Shown here: one piece after another, positions 21,686-28,898 of the stretch
Position numbering within the stretch: the first letter of the stretch is position 1
Layout: each line of letters starts with the position of its first letter
Notes under the pieces: model-generated
Told to the model about the DNA's origin: nothing
The model's input: the letters and a program-made list of their open reading frames with translations, nothing else
Databases searched by the model: none
IMG/VR virus record: IMGVR_UViG_3300007513_000007
Location: 62,001-126,000 of that record
Length of the DNA: 64,000 nucleotides
Origin: a virus
Strand: one strand, 5' to 3'
Position numbers and translations under genes: made by a program

Positions 21686-22777
21686 ATGTTCGTAGAGTAC
21701 ATCTGGGTTGACGGGGCTTCCCCAACCCAAACCATCAGGTCAAAGACCAAGGTGCTACCCGATCTGCTCCCGGATCAAGCCGTGGAACTCCCCGATTGGA
21801 GCTTTGACGGTAGCTCCACCGAACAGGCCACGGGGGACTCCTCCGACTGCGTGCTGAAGCCTGTTTGTGTGATTCCAGACCCGGTTCGCGGGGCTGGAAA
21901 CTACTTGGCGATGTGCGAGGTGTTTACAGCGGCAGGCCACCCCCACCCCACCAACACCCGCGCCAAGGTCCGTGAGTTCTTGGCTGCACGCGATGGTTAT
22001 GCTGACGCTTGGTTTGGGTTGGAACAGGAACACACCCTTTTTGAAGGCTCCCGTCCATTGGGCTTCGGCGGTGAACGGCGCTTCCCGGCCCCCCAAGGCC
22101 CTTACTATTGTGGCGTGGGTGCTGACGAGGTGTATGGCCGCGAGCTTGTTGAGGACCATCTCCAGGCTTGCTACGACGCCGGAATCAAGATCAGCGGCAT
22201 CAACGCGGAAGTGATGCCAGGGCAGTGGGAGTTCCAGATTGGACCTTGCACCGCCCTTGAAGTCGGGGACCACCTCTGGCTTGCCCGCTGGCTTCTCTAC
22301 CGCCTCGGTGAAGAGTACGGCATCAATGCCACTCTCGACCCGAAGCCCGTTCCCGGTGACTGGAACGGTGCGGGAATGCACACCAACTTCTCTACGAAGG
22401 CGATGCGCGAGCCAGGAGGCATGGAGCATATCAAGGCATGGTGTAAAGCCGCTGGAAACCCCGCACGAATCAACGCCCACCTTGCTGCCTACGGTGATGG
22501 CATCGAGATGCGACTGACAGGCAAGCACGAGACCTGCTCTTATCGGGACTTCAAGTACGGTGTCAGTGACCGCACGGCCTCAATCCGCATCCCCCTTGCC
22601 ACCGCACAGGATGGCTGTGGCTACCTCGAAGATCGACGCCCTAATGCCAATGCCTGCCCTTATGCAGTAGTGTTTGAGTGTCTGGAGACGGCAGTGCTGG
22701 CTTCAGAGAAGACAACCCATTTCGACTTCACAGACCCGTCCATTCCCGGTAACTCGCCCCACTACGCACCTGAATAA
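21686..22777 (+). CDS. glnII: Type II glutamine synthetase
   Basis: Makes glutamine from glutamate, ammonia and ATP. The sequence is the eukaryote-like type II class: YIWVDG near the start, LPDWSFDGSSTEQATGDSSD (36-54), FGLEQEHTLF (110-119), PYYCGVGADEVYGRELVEDH, ISGINAEVMPGQWEFQIGP, GDHLWLARW, GDWNGAGMHTNFSTKAMR, YGDGIEMRLTGKHET and GYLEDRRPNANACPY. All the main ATP, metal and glutamate-binding motifs are present and the length of 363 is full. It therefore looks functional, not decayed. A terminator (22780-22832) follows at once. The pairing with an FmdB zinc ribbon suggests one transferred unit, but that is inference. Confidence 0.95.
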   Translation: MFVEYIWVDGASPTQTIRSKTKVLPDLLPDQAVELPDWSFDGSSTEQATGDSSDCVLKPVCVIPDPVRGAGNYLAMCEVFTAAGHPHPTNTRAKVREFLAARDGYADAWFGLEQEHTLFEGSRPLGFGGERRFPAPQGPYYCGVGADEVYGRELVEDHLQACYDAGIKISGINAEVMPGQWEFQIGPCTALEVGDHLWLARWLLYRLGEEYGINATLDPKPVPGDWNGAGMHTNFSTKAMREPGGMEHIKAWCKAAGNPARINAHLAAYGDGIEMRLTGKHETCSYRDFKYGVSDRTASIRIPLATAQDGCGYLEDRRPNANACPYAVVFECLETAVLASEKTTHFDFTDPSIPGNSPHYAPE

Positions 22778-22779
22778 CG

Positions 22780-22832
22780 AAGCCCCCTCCCTTGTGCCGT
22801 CCAGATCAACGGGGTTTTAGGAGAGGGGGCTT
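22780..22832. terminator. Bidirectional terminator after glutamine synthetase
   Basis: AAGCCCCCTC (22780-22789) pairs with GAGGGGGCTT (22823-22832). It would end the glutamine synthetase transcript and also the opposing RNA expected from the promoter at 22972-23004. Confidence 0.6.
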
Positions 22833-22965
22833 TGCAGCACCTGCAATCCCGTTCGGCCTCGTGTTGCCTACTGGGGACCGTCCCACTGTGTCGCGTGAGC
22901 CGCCTTCTTACACGAAGCCTGAATCCGGTCTTGAAGAAGGTAAGTCACCGGGCACTCGCGTGGGC
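22780..22965 (-). ncRNA. Predicted small RNA, about 185 nt
   Basis: A perfect phage-type promoter at 22972-23004 points left into a region with no convincing minus-strand gene and is followed about 185 nt later by the terminator after glutamine synthetase. An internal CCTTCTT/AAGAAGG arm pair is visible. A plus-strand frame (about 22790-22989) also exists here but begins with TTG inside the terminator, so I do not call it. The RNA itself is a prediction. Confidence 0.4.
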
Positions 22966-22971
22966 TTATTC

Positions 22972-23004
22972 CCTCTACGGTCGAAGTAGGAAAGGGGAAC
23001 CCCC
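22972..23004 (-). promoter_or_regulatory. Phage-type promoter driving a non-coding stretch
   Basis: Perfect GGGGGTTCC, 18-nt spacer ending in CG, TAGAGG on the minus strand, with no minus-strand gene for at least 1.5 kb downstream. Confidence 0.7.
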
Positions 23005-23020
23005 CAATCTGGGAAAAGAA

Positions 23021-23085
23021 CCCTTCCACAACTCAACGGGGTTGCCTATCCCCTGGCTACCGACTCGAACGGCGCTGTGGAAGGG
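23021..23085. other. 65-nt structured element closed by a 10-bp stem
   Basis: CCCTTCCACA (23021-23030) pairs perfectly with TGTGGAAGGG (23076-23085). Inside are a GGGG/CCCC hairpin and a CCG/CGG hairpin. The shape recalls a tRNA, but no strand gives a proper T arm next to the acceptor stem, so I leave it as an unclassified structured RNA or terminator. Confidence 0.5.
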
Positions 23086-23100
23086 TAAATGAAAGCGGGT

Positions 23101-23122
23101 GGCCCGATAAGGGGGGCCTTTT
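23101..23122 (+). terminator. Intrinsic terminator-like hairpin
   Basis: GGCCC and GGGCC pair around a short loop, followed by TTTT. It lies just before the small plus-strand operon at 23163. Confidence 0.45.
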
Positions 23123-23162
23123 CGGTTCGCCTACGAGGCGACTCCCCGAGGAGTGCAACCTG

Positions 23163-23264
23163 ATGAAACTGGATCTCTCCGTAGACGAGTGGTACATCCA
23201 GATGGAGAAGATCCTGGCTCACCGAGAGCAAGACCACATAGGAGCAGAACATCATGCTGTATGA
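23163..23264 (+). CDS. Small acidic protein, 33 residues
   Basis: MKLDLSVDEWYIQMEKILAH, with GAGGAG before the ATG and an 11-base overlap with the next gene. Short and helical. Function unknown; it may serve mainly to couple translation of the following gene. Confidence 0.5.
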   Translation: MKLDLSVDEWYIQMEKILAHREQDHIGAEHHAV

Positions 23265-23763
23265 AGTGAATGGAACCGAGTACGCTGTGGACATCGTGAC
23301 AACCCCCGAGGGCGAGATCACCAAGGTGTCTTTATTGGACGCGGACTGCGACGGGATAGCTCTGATGCCCACAGAGGCGGTGTTGGAGGCATGGGAGGCA
23401 GACTCTCTGCGAGCCTTGGTGCAGGCGCTTGTGGAAGCGATGCTGGCGAAGCGTGTGCCCCCGTCGCTTCCCGAAGGGTGGTCATGGGATGGCAACCCCT
23501 ATGACGATGAGGGCGACGAGGTGGAGGCGGTTGCCCTTCGTCCGTGGGTGGCGGTGTGGCCTGACAACATGCTGTGGGCTTCTCTCGACGGCAGGTTTGG
23601 CCACGGAAATATGGGCGTAGCAGATGGTCAGGTCGAGGTTGTCGAGGGGGATGACCCAGCGACCATTCGTCGGGCGATTGAGGTTGTGGAAGCATGGGCT
23701 TCGGAAGTGGAACGAGCAGCCCGAATCAGTAATGGAGGGGGTCTATCTGACCCCAGGAGTTGA
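23254..23763 (+). CDS. Unknown acidic 169-residue protein
   Basis: Starts MLYEVNGTEYAVDIVTTPEG with a beta-rich acidic N-terminal half, a Trp-rich middle (LPEGWSWDGNPYDDEGDEVE, then WVAVWPDNMLWASLDG) and a helical end. No family recognised. GGAG stands upstream of the ATG, within the preceding small gene. Confidence 0.65.
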   Translation: MLYEVNGTEYAVDIVTTPEGEITKVSLLDADCDGIALMPTEAVLEAWEADSLRALVQALVEAMLAKRVPPSLPEGWSWDGNPYDDEGDEVEAVALRPWVAVWPDNMLWASLDGRFGHGNMGVADGQVEVVEGDDPATIRRAIEVVEAWASEVERAARISNGGGLSDPRS

Positions 23764-23778
23764 GCCAGGAGTTGAGCC

Positions 23779-23907
23779 ATGAGTCAGCAAGACATTTTCA
23801 CTTTGTTTGGGGGGCCAACCCCTGTGTCTTCTCGCATTCACAGTCGCGCTCCCCTTGGTTGGAAGCCACCCCAGTCCACTTTCGCAGGCAGGCCGCGTCT
23901 CCGATAA
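23779..23907 (+). CDS. Small protein, 42 residues
   Basis: MSQQDIFTLFGGPTPVSSRI, then a basic Pro-rich tail (PLGWKPPQSTFAGRPRLR). The ATG follows a duplicated CCAGGAGTTGAG word, of which the second copy is the ribosome-binding site. It ends the plus-strand operon and its DNA is antisense to the predicted RNA from 23993. Confidence 0.5.
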   Translation: MSQQDIFTLFGGPTPVSSRIHSRAPLGWKPPQSTFAGRPRLR

Positions 23908-23986
23908 GGGGGAGTAACCCTCTCCCGTTTGGTGGGAGATTGCCTCTCCCGTTTGGTGGGAGAACCCCGAAAGGTTTTTCACCTCT
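23880..23986 (-). ncRNA. Predicted small RNA with twin stem-loops
   Basis: Starts about 12 nt downstream of the leftward promoter at 23993-24025 and runs through a small AGGT/ACCT hairpin and then the two identical stem-loops. The 3' end is unclear. There is no minus-strand gene. Twin loops with the same sequence would suit titration of an RNA-binding protein or of another RNA. Confidence 0.45.
23919..23963. repeat. Two identical 21-bp tandem hairpins
   Basis: The 21-mer made of CCTCTCCC, GTTTGGT and GGGAGA occurs at 23919-23939 and 23943-23963. Each copy folds with a TCTCCC/GGGAGA stem. On the leftward RNA both loops read ACCAAAC. Confidence 0.8.
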
Positions 23987-23992
23987 CGTAGC

Positions 23993-24025
23993 TCTATACG
24001 GCAGACGTGTTGAACCGGAACCCCA
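23993..24025 (-). promoter_or_regulatory. Phage-type promoter inside the gene-free region
   Basis: TGGGGTTCC, 18-nt spacer ending in CG, TATAGA on the minus strand, directing transcription through the twin hairpins. Confidence 0.7.
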
Positions 24026-24349
24026 CCCTGTTTTCTACAACAGGGTCCTCAAAGCATGATTCGACAGGCCGAAAAAGTAAGACTTCTTCCGGTTTTTCTG
24101 ATGGTCGTGAAGGTGTCCTCGAAAACCCGCGTAGAACCTGGGTTTTCAAGAGTGCCTTTTTTGCCCAAAACCTGATCTTTTCAAAAGGCCCTCTTCAAAG
24201 GGTCAGCCTTTGTTGCAGGGGGCTTCTGCTTTGAGGGTTTCGGCGGCTCCCTGCGTGGCGGCCAGAACGGGGCATCGACCCGCAGTGGCGGGTCCCACTT
24301 CCCTTGGAACCAAGGGTGGTTTGGGATGAAGTCGAAGTTGGACACTTCG

Positions 24350-24973
24350 CTACTTCTTGGCTCTCGCTATTCTCGCAGCGGTTTCTCGGGCCTGCTCCTT
24401 CGCCGTGGCCTTCGCCGCCTGCTTCTTGGTGTCTGCTTTGTTTGCTTCTTCAAAGGCACGGACCTGCTTCAGCCGTTGAAGGGTGGCCGCATCCATGTTC
24501 CGGGTATTTCCCTTTAGGGTCATCTCCCCGGTGTCACGGTCTTGCCAGCGTGAGGTGAATCCGGTCGCGCTTGGGATGATGGCCTTGACGATCTTCGGGT
24601 CCATATGACGAACCGCGATGTCCCATGCCAAATCCAGGAACATCCCGGCGCATACCTCGATGGGCTTATGGTTGTAGAGGGTGGGTTGCCGTTCGCTGTA
24701 CAACAACAGGCCCGAATCCGTTCGGAGTTCAAGGTCGAAGTAGTGTACGGGCTGTGGAACCTCGGGCTTGCTGAACTCCATCCGAAAATGAAGCCCGATA
24801 CGCAAGTCTCCGATGATGACTCGGGGGTTGTTCACAATGCCCCAGTCCACAACATGAACCCGGAGCCTGCCCGCCTCCACGAGACGAGAGACAGCCTCCC
24901 TTTCAATGTCAGACATGGGAGTGTAGGTGCTGCCCGCGCCTTTGCCCCCAAACGGGTTCCCGTTGATCGCCAT
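24350..24973 (-). CDS. Unknown 207-residue protein
   Basis: MAINGNPFGGKGAGSTYTPM, then a beta-rich middle and a strongly helical, Ala/Lys-rich C-terminus (KKQAAKATAKEQARETAARI). I chose the ATG at 24973 because it forms TGATG with the stop of the cold-shock gene. No family recognised; last gene of a minus run that ends at the hairpin region. Confidence 0.65.
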   Translation of the reverse strand: MAINGNPFGGKGAGSTYTPMSDIEREAVSRLVEAGRLRVHVVDWGIVNNPRVIIGDLRIGLHFRMEFSKPEVPQPVHYFDLELRTDSGLLLYSERQPTLYNHKPIEVCAGMFLDLAWDIAVRHMDPKIVKAIIPSATGFTSRWQDRDTGEMTLKGNTRNMDAATLQRLKQVRAFEEANKADTKKQAAKATAKEQARETAARIARAKK

Positions 24974-25392
24974 CAAACCTCCATCGTGACGTGGCAAGCA
25001 CGGGCCTGCCCATCTTTGGCACCAGGATAGAACGATACCCGCGACCCGCGAACAGGCAGCCAGCTACCTTCCATCTCGCTTCGGTGAAGGAAGTAGACGT
25101 TGCCCCCTGCCGAGATGAAGCCCCACCCCTTCCCCGGATCAAACGAGGACACCTCCCCCTCCAGGCGTGAAGGACGCTCCTGCCTCTGAACAACCAGGGC
25201 CTTTGGACGCCTCTTCCCTTCAACGACAGTCACAAGGACGCGCTCCCCTATGATGGGGGGCGGTCCTTGTGGCTGTAGCCTGTGGAACACGTCGGCGTGG
25301 AAGTAGACCTCTTTACCAGCGGGAGGCGCACAAAACCCATACTCCCGCGTCCGGGTGTACATGCACACCACCATCGGCTGAAGCTCTGACAT
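24973..25392 (-). CDS. Tandem cold-shock-domain protein
   Basis: Two OB-fold cold-shock domains in 139 residues: the first has YGFCAPPAGKEVYFHADVF (RNP-like GxGFI and VFFH strands), the second has GKGWGFISAGGNVYFLHRSE. Such domains bind single-stranded RNA or DNA, often as RNA chaperones. The tandem arrangement and low similarity between copies are unusual for a phage cold-shock protein. It lies close to the predicted twin-hairpin RNA. Confidence 0.8.
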   Translation of the reverse strand: MSELQPMVVCMYTRTREYGFCAPPAGKEVYFHADVFHRLQPQGPPPIIGERVLVTVVEGKRRPKALVVQRQERPSRLEGEVSSFDPGKGWGFISAGGNVYFLHRSEMEGSWLPVRGSRVSFYPGAKDGQARACHVTMEV

Positions 25393-25409
25393 CCGTGCTC
25401 ACCTGTGGC

Positions 25410-25670
25410 TTACGCAGCTTCGATAGCCGCCAAGATTTCAGCCTTGGTGTTCCCGCTGGTCATGCCCAGGGCGAGACGATCTGCTTCGGCCAGAAGCTCT
25501 GCCTTGGTATTGGACATGCTGAAGGAAGCGGCTTCCGGCTCGGGTGCCGCTTCCGGCTCCGGTGCTGGGGCTGGGGCTTCCTCGGCTCCAGTTGGGTTGT
25601 TGTGGCGCATCGGATGGCCGCTCCTACGAAGGGGGCGACCCATTGCAGCAAGGGGGATTCCTCTACCCAT
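25410..25670 (-). CDS. Small protein with C-terminal helix-extension-helix motif
   Basis: 86 residues: a basic N-terminus, a Glu/Pro/Ala linker, and a C-terminal SAP or HeH-like module (NTKAELLAEADRLALG then NTKAEILAAIEAA). Such modules usually bind DNA or dock to partner proteins. AGGAG precedes the ATG. Confidence 0.65.
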   Translation of the reverse strand: MGRGIPLAAMGRPLRRSGHPMRHNNPTGAEEAPAPAPEPEAAPEPEAASFSMSNTKAELLAEADRLALGMTSGNTKAEILAAIEAA

Positions 25671-25673
25671 GAT

Positions 25674-26009
25674 TTACTCCTGAATGGTGTTGGGGGGAGA
25701 ATCCCCCTTGTTGGCAGCTATGAGAGCGAGACGAATATAGCGGTCAAGCCACGCCTGCCCTCCAATGAAACCAGCCTCTACGAAGCCAGCGATAAGAACA
25801 CAAGTAAAGAGCAGCCAGTACATCCAGGTGTCAACCTCGATTGCCCGCTCCGGGTGGGTCTGTGTGTAGATGATTCCTCCCAGCCCTATCAGCAGGATCA
25901 GCTTCCAGGTGGCTTCTGCTACCAAGTACGCGACGAACTTCTTGGACTTGAGAGGGCTTTTCTCCTGGGTGCAGGGGGCAGTTATCTCTTGTTTCTTGCG
26001 GGGCGGCAC
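25674..26009 (-). CDS. Two-span membrane protein, 111 residues
   Basis: Basic N-terminus (MPPRKKQ), then LVAEATWKLILLIGLGGIIY and MYWLLFTCVLIAGFVEAGFI as two membrane spans, with a short C-terminal tail. The topology fits holins or other phage membrane proteins; no family recognised. Its stop is 3 bases from the next ATG. Confidence 0.65.
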   Translation of the reverse strand: MPPRKKQEITAPCTQEKSPLKSKKFVAYLVAEATWKLILLIGLGGIIYTQTHPERAIEVDTWMYWLLFTCVLIAGFVEAGFIGGQAWLDRYIRLALIAANKGDSPPNTIQE

Positions 26010-26383
26010 TACAAACCCCCCGGCAACTTTCGGATCGCCTTCTCAAGACGTGTCCGCACCCCTGCCGTAACCTCGGCGTGCTGGATAGCATCGGCAAACT
26101 CCTGGTCGCTAACGAGCAGTGACGTTTGCCTGGGATTCTGGGCTATCAGGGTGGAAAGGCGGTCTTGCGCCTCCCAACTCAAGGTATGGAATAGACGGTT
26201 GAAGTCGTTCCGGGCCTGCTTCGAGGTACGGAGGGCGTTCGCGATGAAGTAGTCTTCGAGGATCGCGGGGTTATCGGCGTTCTTTTGGGTGACCGTCCTG
26301 CCGTCAGGCATCTCCACAAGAGTAGACGCGGCCCCTTCCAGGGCGCACTTATTGCCGTAAGTCCAGAATCCAAAGTTGGACAC
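26009..26383 (-). CDS. Unknown 124-residue protein (GTG start)
   Basis: MSNFGFWTYGNKCALEGAAS, then a helical body (AILEDYFIANALRTSKQARN, LSTLIAQNPRQTSLLVSDQE). GGAGG stands 5 bases before the GTG. No family recognised. Confidence 0.6.
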   Translation of the reverse strand: MSNFGFWTYGNKCALEGAASTLVEMPDGRTVTQKNADNPAILEDYFIANALRTSKQARNDFNRLFHTLSWEAQDRLSTLIAQNPRQTSLLVSDQEFADAIQHAEVTAGVRTRLEKAIRKLPGGL

Positions 26384-26430
26384 GTTATCCTCCGTTTGGC
26401 AGCCCTTATAGGGGGCCTACCGCAGAAGGA

Positions 26431-26952
26431 TCAGCGGGAGGGCAGCTTTATGTTGGAGATGGAGACCACCGATTCGGTCACTTCATCCCGCAGCCTGGAA
26501 GGAGGAACCCCCTCTTCTGTGGGGCCTTCTATATGGTCGTTGAGCCTCTTGATGATCTCGTGCTTCTTGCGGCCCAGGTCAGAAATGTCCACCCCCGCAA
26601 CAGCAGCCTGCTCTCTCAACGAATCCAAAGAGGGGAGCGTTTTGGGCTTGGTTGGGGTGGCGGCCTCTTCTTCGTAGTCGATACGCAGGACCACGCTCCC
26701 CTCCGACGACACCTGCAAAGAGGGAAAGCCCCTTCGCTTCTGGTCCTTCATCAAGGTCTGGGCCAGCAGCTTGGCTACTGCACTATCCGCAAGGAACGCA
26801 TTTGCCTCGGCCATAGCCGCTACGGCCTCTCGAAGACGCTCCCCGATAGTGGTGGTGACCTCCCCCTCCGACCCCACGACCGGGAAGTTCAAGACTTCCT
26901 GGGCAAGTGAAGGGTCGATGGGAAGCTCGATGGGCTTCAGTTTCCTGGTCAC
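26431..26952 (-). CDS. Protein with SAP/HeH-like region, 173 residues
   Basis: I chose GTG at 26952 (TRKLKPIELPID) because GGAGG is 8 bases upstream; a GTG at 26961 is too close to that site. The middle holds SLDSLREQAAVAGVDISDLG and HEIIKRLNDHIEG, a helix-extension-helix resembling a SAP motif. The rest is helical. A variant phage promoter lies upstream (26972-27004). Confidence 0.6.
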   Translation of the reverse strand: MTRKLKPIELPIDPSLAQEVLNFPVVGSEGEVTTTIGERLREAVAAMAEANAFLADSAVAKLLAQTLMKDQKRRGFPSLQVSSEGSVVLRIDYEEEAATPTKPKTLPSLDSLREQAAVAGVDISDLGRKKHEIIKRLNDHIEGPTEEGVPPSRLRDEVTESVVSISNIKLPSR

Positions 26953-26971
26953 GGAAGGCACCTCCAGGTAA

Positions 26972-27004
26972 GAGATACCCGCCAGAGAGAAACTTTGACC
27001 CCCC
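26972..27004 (-). promoter_or_regulatory. Variant phage-type promoter for 26431-26952
   Basis: GGGGGGTCA, 18-nt spacer, TATCTC on the minus strand. The -35-like element matches the consensus at 7 of 9 positions, and the base pair before the -10 is GG instead of CG. Confidence 0.45.
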
Positions 27005-27013
27005 TCCCCCTAA

Positions 27014-27223
27014 CTATCGGCCAATCTTTACCTTCAGGGGGTCGAAACCAGCCCTCATTAGAGCTTCTTCTAACCTTTCACTCTGGCCAGGGTCCTTCTT
27101 TTTCACCCGGCGTGCGTACAACCATAACAGGTCCGACGCTTTTTCGTCCTTCAGAGAGATAGCCCAGAATCCAGCAGGGCACCAATCATGGCTCTGTAAG
27201 GCTTCCGGCTCGGGTTTGGTCAT
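27014..27223 (-). CDS. Small protein, 69 residues
   Basis: MTKPEPEALQSHDWCPAGFW, then a helical charged body and LKVKIGR end. The ATG overlaps the upstream stop as ATGA. Function unknown. Confidence 0.6.
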   Translation of the reverse strand: MTKPEPEALQSHDWCPAGFWAISLKDEKASDLLWLYARRVKKKDPGQSERLEEALMRAGFDPLKVKIGR

Positions 27224-28116
27224 TCCGTGTCCTCTTCCTCACTACCCGGAAGCGTGGAGCCTTCTCCCCCCTCTGGTTCGACCCAACGGGGTTCATGGTC
27301 CCCTTCATCCGTCACCTGCTCTGGGAGCATCGCGTACCTTTCGGCCACCCTCTTCGCGGTGTGGTAGTGCTTGCGATCCTCGATGATCTGCTTGTGCTTC
27401 CGCTTTGCTTCACCAATGGTTTTGGCAAGGATCGCCTTCCCTCGGTCATCAACCCCCACAAAGAAAAGCAGTCTGCCACGGCGATCCTGGATGCCGTCCC
27501 CCAAGCCGATGATGGGCCGGTCGTGGGGGCGTGCTTCACCGAAGAACACGTCCACTGGAATCAGGCCCTGACGCTTGAGCATGGCGGCTGACCCCATCTG
27601 CATGGGCGGCCCTTTTCGGGCAGCCACACGAACAGCGGCAGAAGCCTCTACGAGTCCCTTACGCAAAACACGGGCGGCTTGCCCGATCTCATGCTCCGGG
27701 CGACCATCTTGATAGGCTGTCCACAGTTCCCGTACCTGTGCCGGAAGCGGTGAGAGCAACCCCAACATCTCCCCTTCTGTGTCGAGGCGCACTGCTTCTT
27801 CAAGCAGTGCCTCCGTGGTGAGCAGATGTTTACGGATGCAGTCAGGACAGTGCTTCTGGACATGACCCAGATGGTCCTCCAGCAAGAGCAGTTCCTTGGC
27901 GGCTTCCCGCAGGTTGTAGAGGGGGTCCATCAAAGGAAGCAGTGCTGCGTACCGGGCAGCGACACGTTGGGCTGATTTGAACTTGTCTGGATTCATGCTC
28001 TTGTAGATTCCCATGATGTAGGCGTAGTTCTCGGCCTTCCCCTGCTCTTTCGCACGGGCCTTGGCCTTCTGCCACTTCTTCTCATCGGCTGGGGTCTTGA
28101 CGACGTTGGTAGGCAT
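27220..28116 (-). CDS. Unknown 298-residue protein with two RVAxRY motifs
   Basis: Begins MPTNVVKTPADEKKWQKAKA and continues to a KSAQRVAARYAAL motif, a start seen in some phage virion-associated proteins. A second motif, TAKRVAERYAML, lies near the C-terminus. The middle has CPDCIRKHLL and a compact domain (VDVFFGEARPHDRPIIGLGD). The end is acidic. ATG at 28116 overlaps the stop of the next gene upstream as TGATG. A head or scaffold-associated role is possible but unproven. Confidence 0.65.
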   Translation of the reverse strand: MPTNVVKTPADEKKWQKAKARAKEQGKAENYAYIMGIYKSMNPDKFKSAQRVAARYAALLPLMDPLYNLREAAKELLLLEDHLGHVQKHCPDCIRKHLLTTEALLEEAVRLDTEGEMLGLLSPLPAQVRELWTAYQDGRPEHEIGQAARVLRKGLVEASAAVRVAARKGPPMQMGSAAMLKRQGLIPVDVFFGEARPHDRPIIGLGDGIQDRRGRLLFFVGVDDRGKAILAKTIGEAKRKHKQIIEDRKHYHTAKRVAERYAMLPEQVTDEGDHEPRWVEPEGGEGSTLPGSEEEDTE

Positions 28117-28856
28117 CAGTTGAGAATCCTCAAGAGGCAAGCCAGATCGTCTACGGTGAAAGAGTCTGATTGCCCACCGGATACGGTCATGCTCATCTTC
28201 AAGGTCAGCCTGTCGTTGACAGCGAACGTCAGAGGGGTCTGGAACTCCACAGACCCTCCGATGTCCCCGCTTGACACGTTGTTGAGGGTGATTCGATAGT
28301 TAGCGCCTTGGTCCACCCCGTTCTTCCACAGAGAAAGGATGAAGCTGTTCTGGCCGCCACTCTCGGTGGAATCAAACTGGGTGCTCATGTGGGTGACCAG
28401 TCCTGCGACAGGCATCCTCCACCCCTGTGCATTCGTTGATCCGTTGACTGTGGAGAGTTCAAAGTCCGTCTGCGGGGCATCCTTCGCGTTGTTCTTACCG
28501 AACCCAAGGAAAGATGGAAGGTTCCCCTCCAAGGCAAGGTGTCCGCTCATGGCCGGGATGGTGACAGTCTCATTCTGGGATGGGTCTTCCCACTCAAGCC
28601 GTGTGCCAAAATCTCCAGTGCCGTGGAGGTTGATCCGGGTCCCAAGGCATATCTCGCGCCAGGATTTATCCCCGTTCCCCAGGTCCACCGTGTTGTCTAC
28701 ATCCGGGATCAAGCTGGAGGTGAACTCTGCGTTGATTTCAATGGCGTCCGTATCCGCATCCCCGATGATCATTGAACCATCGGTCACCATTTCATCAGTG
28801 GTGCTTGCAAGGGATTGAAGCCCTTGTCGAAGCCCCATGAGCTTTACCGTCGCCAT
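28116..28856 (-). CDS. Probable virion appendage protein, 246 residues
   Basis: Beta-rich, Gly/Asn/Thr-rich protein (DGSMIIGDADTDAIEINAEF, LIPDVDNTVDLGNGDKSWRE, WEDPSQNETVTIPAMSGHLA), a style common in tail fibre and receptor-binding proteins. The second half looks like a jelly-roll-type domain. AGGAG precedes the ATG. Function inferred from composition only. Confidence 0.55.
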   Translation of the reverse strand: MATVKLMGLRQGLQSLASTTDEMVTDGSMIIGDADTDAIEINAEFTSSLIPDVDNTVDLGNGDKSWREICLGTRINLHGTGDFGTRLEWEDPSQNETVTIPAMSGHLALEGNLPSFLGFGKNNAKDAPQTDFELSTVNGSTNAQGWRMPVAGLVTHMSTQFDSTESGGQNSFILSLWKNGVDQGANYRITLNNVSSGDIGGSVEFQTPLTFAVNDRLTLKMSMTVSGGQSDSFTVDDLACLLRILN

Positions 28857-28898
28857 AGCCTCTCCTGCCAAGGCGCGAGAGATAGAGGCAATACCGTA

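Larger units (their letters stand above)
23908..24349. other. Hairpin-dense gene-free region
   Basis: No supported gene in 442 bases between convergent operons. It contains two identical tandem hairpins (23919-23963), an 8-bp stem ACCCTGTT/AACAGGGT (24025-24046), a long stem built from GAAAACCC and GGGTTTTC near 24120-24155, small CCCT/AGGG and CCCTTGG/CCAAGGG hairpins further right, and one leftward promoter (23993-24025). It probably holds transcription terminators for both operons plus a small RNA. Confidence 0.6.

Noticed and set aside
22790-22989. 65-codon plus-strand frame after glutamine synthetase
   Set aside because: Starts with TTG inside a terminator hairpin, lacks a ribosome-binding site and overlaps a predicted RNA; possible but not supported.
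24255-24300. tRNA-like text with a GGTCGATGCC loop and a GCCA end on the minus strand
   Set aside because: No 5' acceptor partner, no anticodon arm, and the T loop lacks TTC; only hairpins are left.
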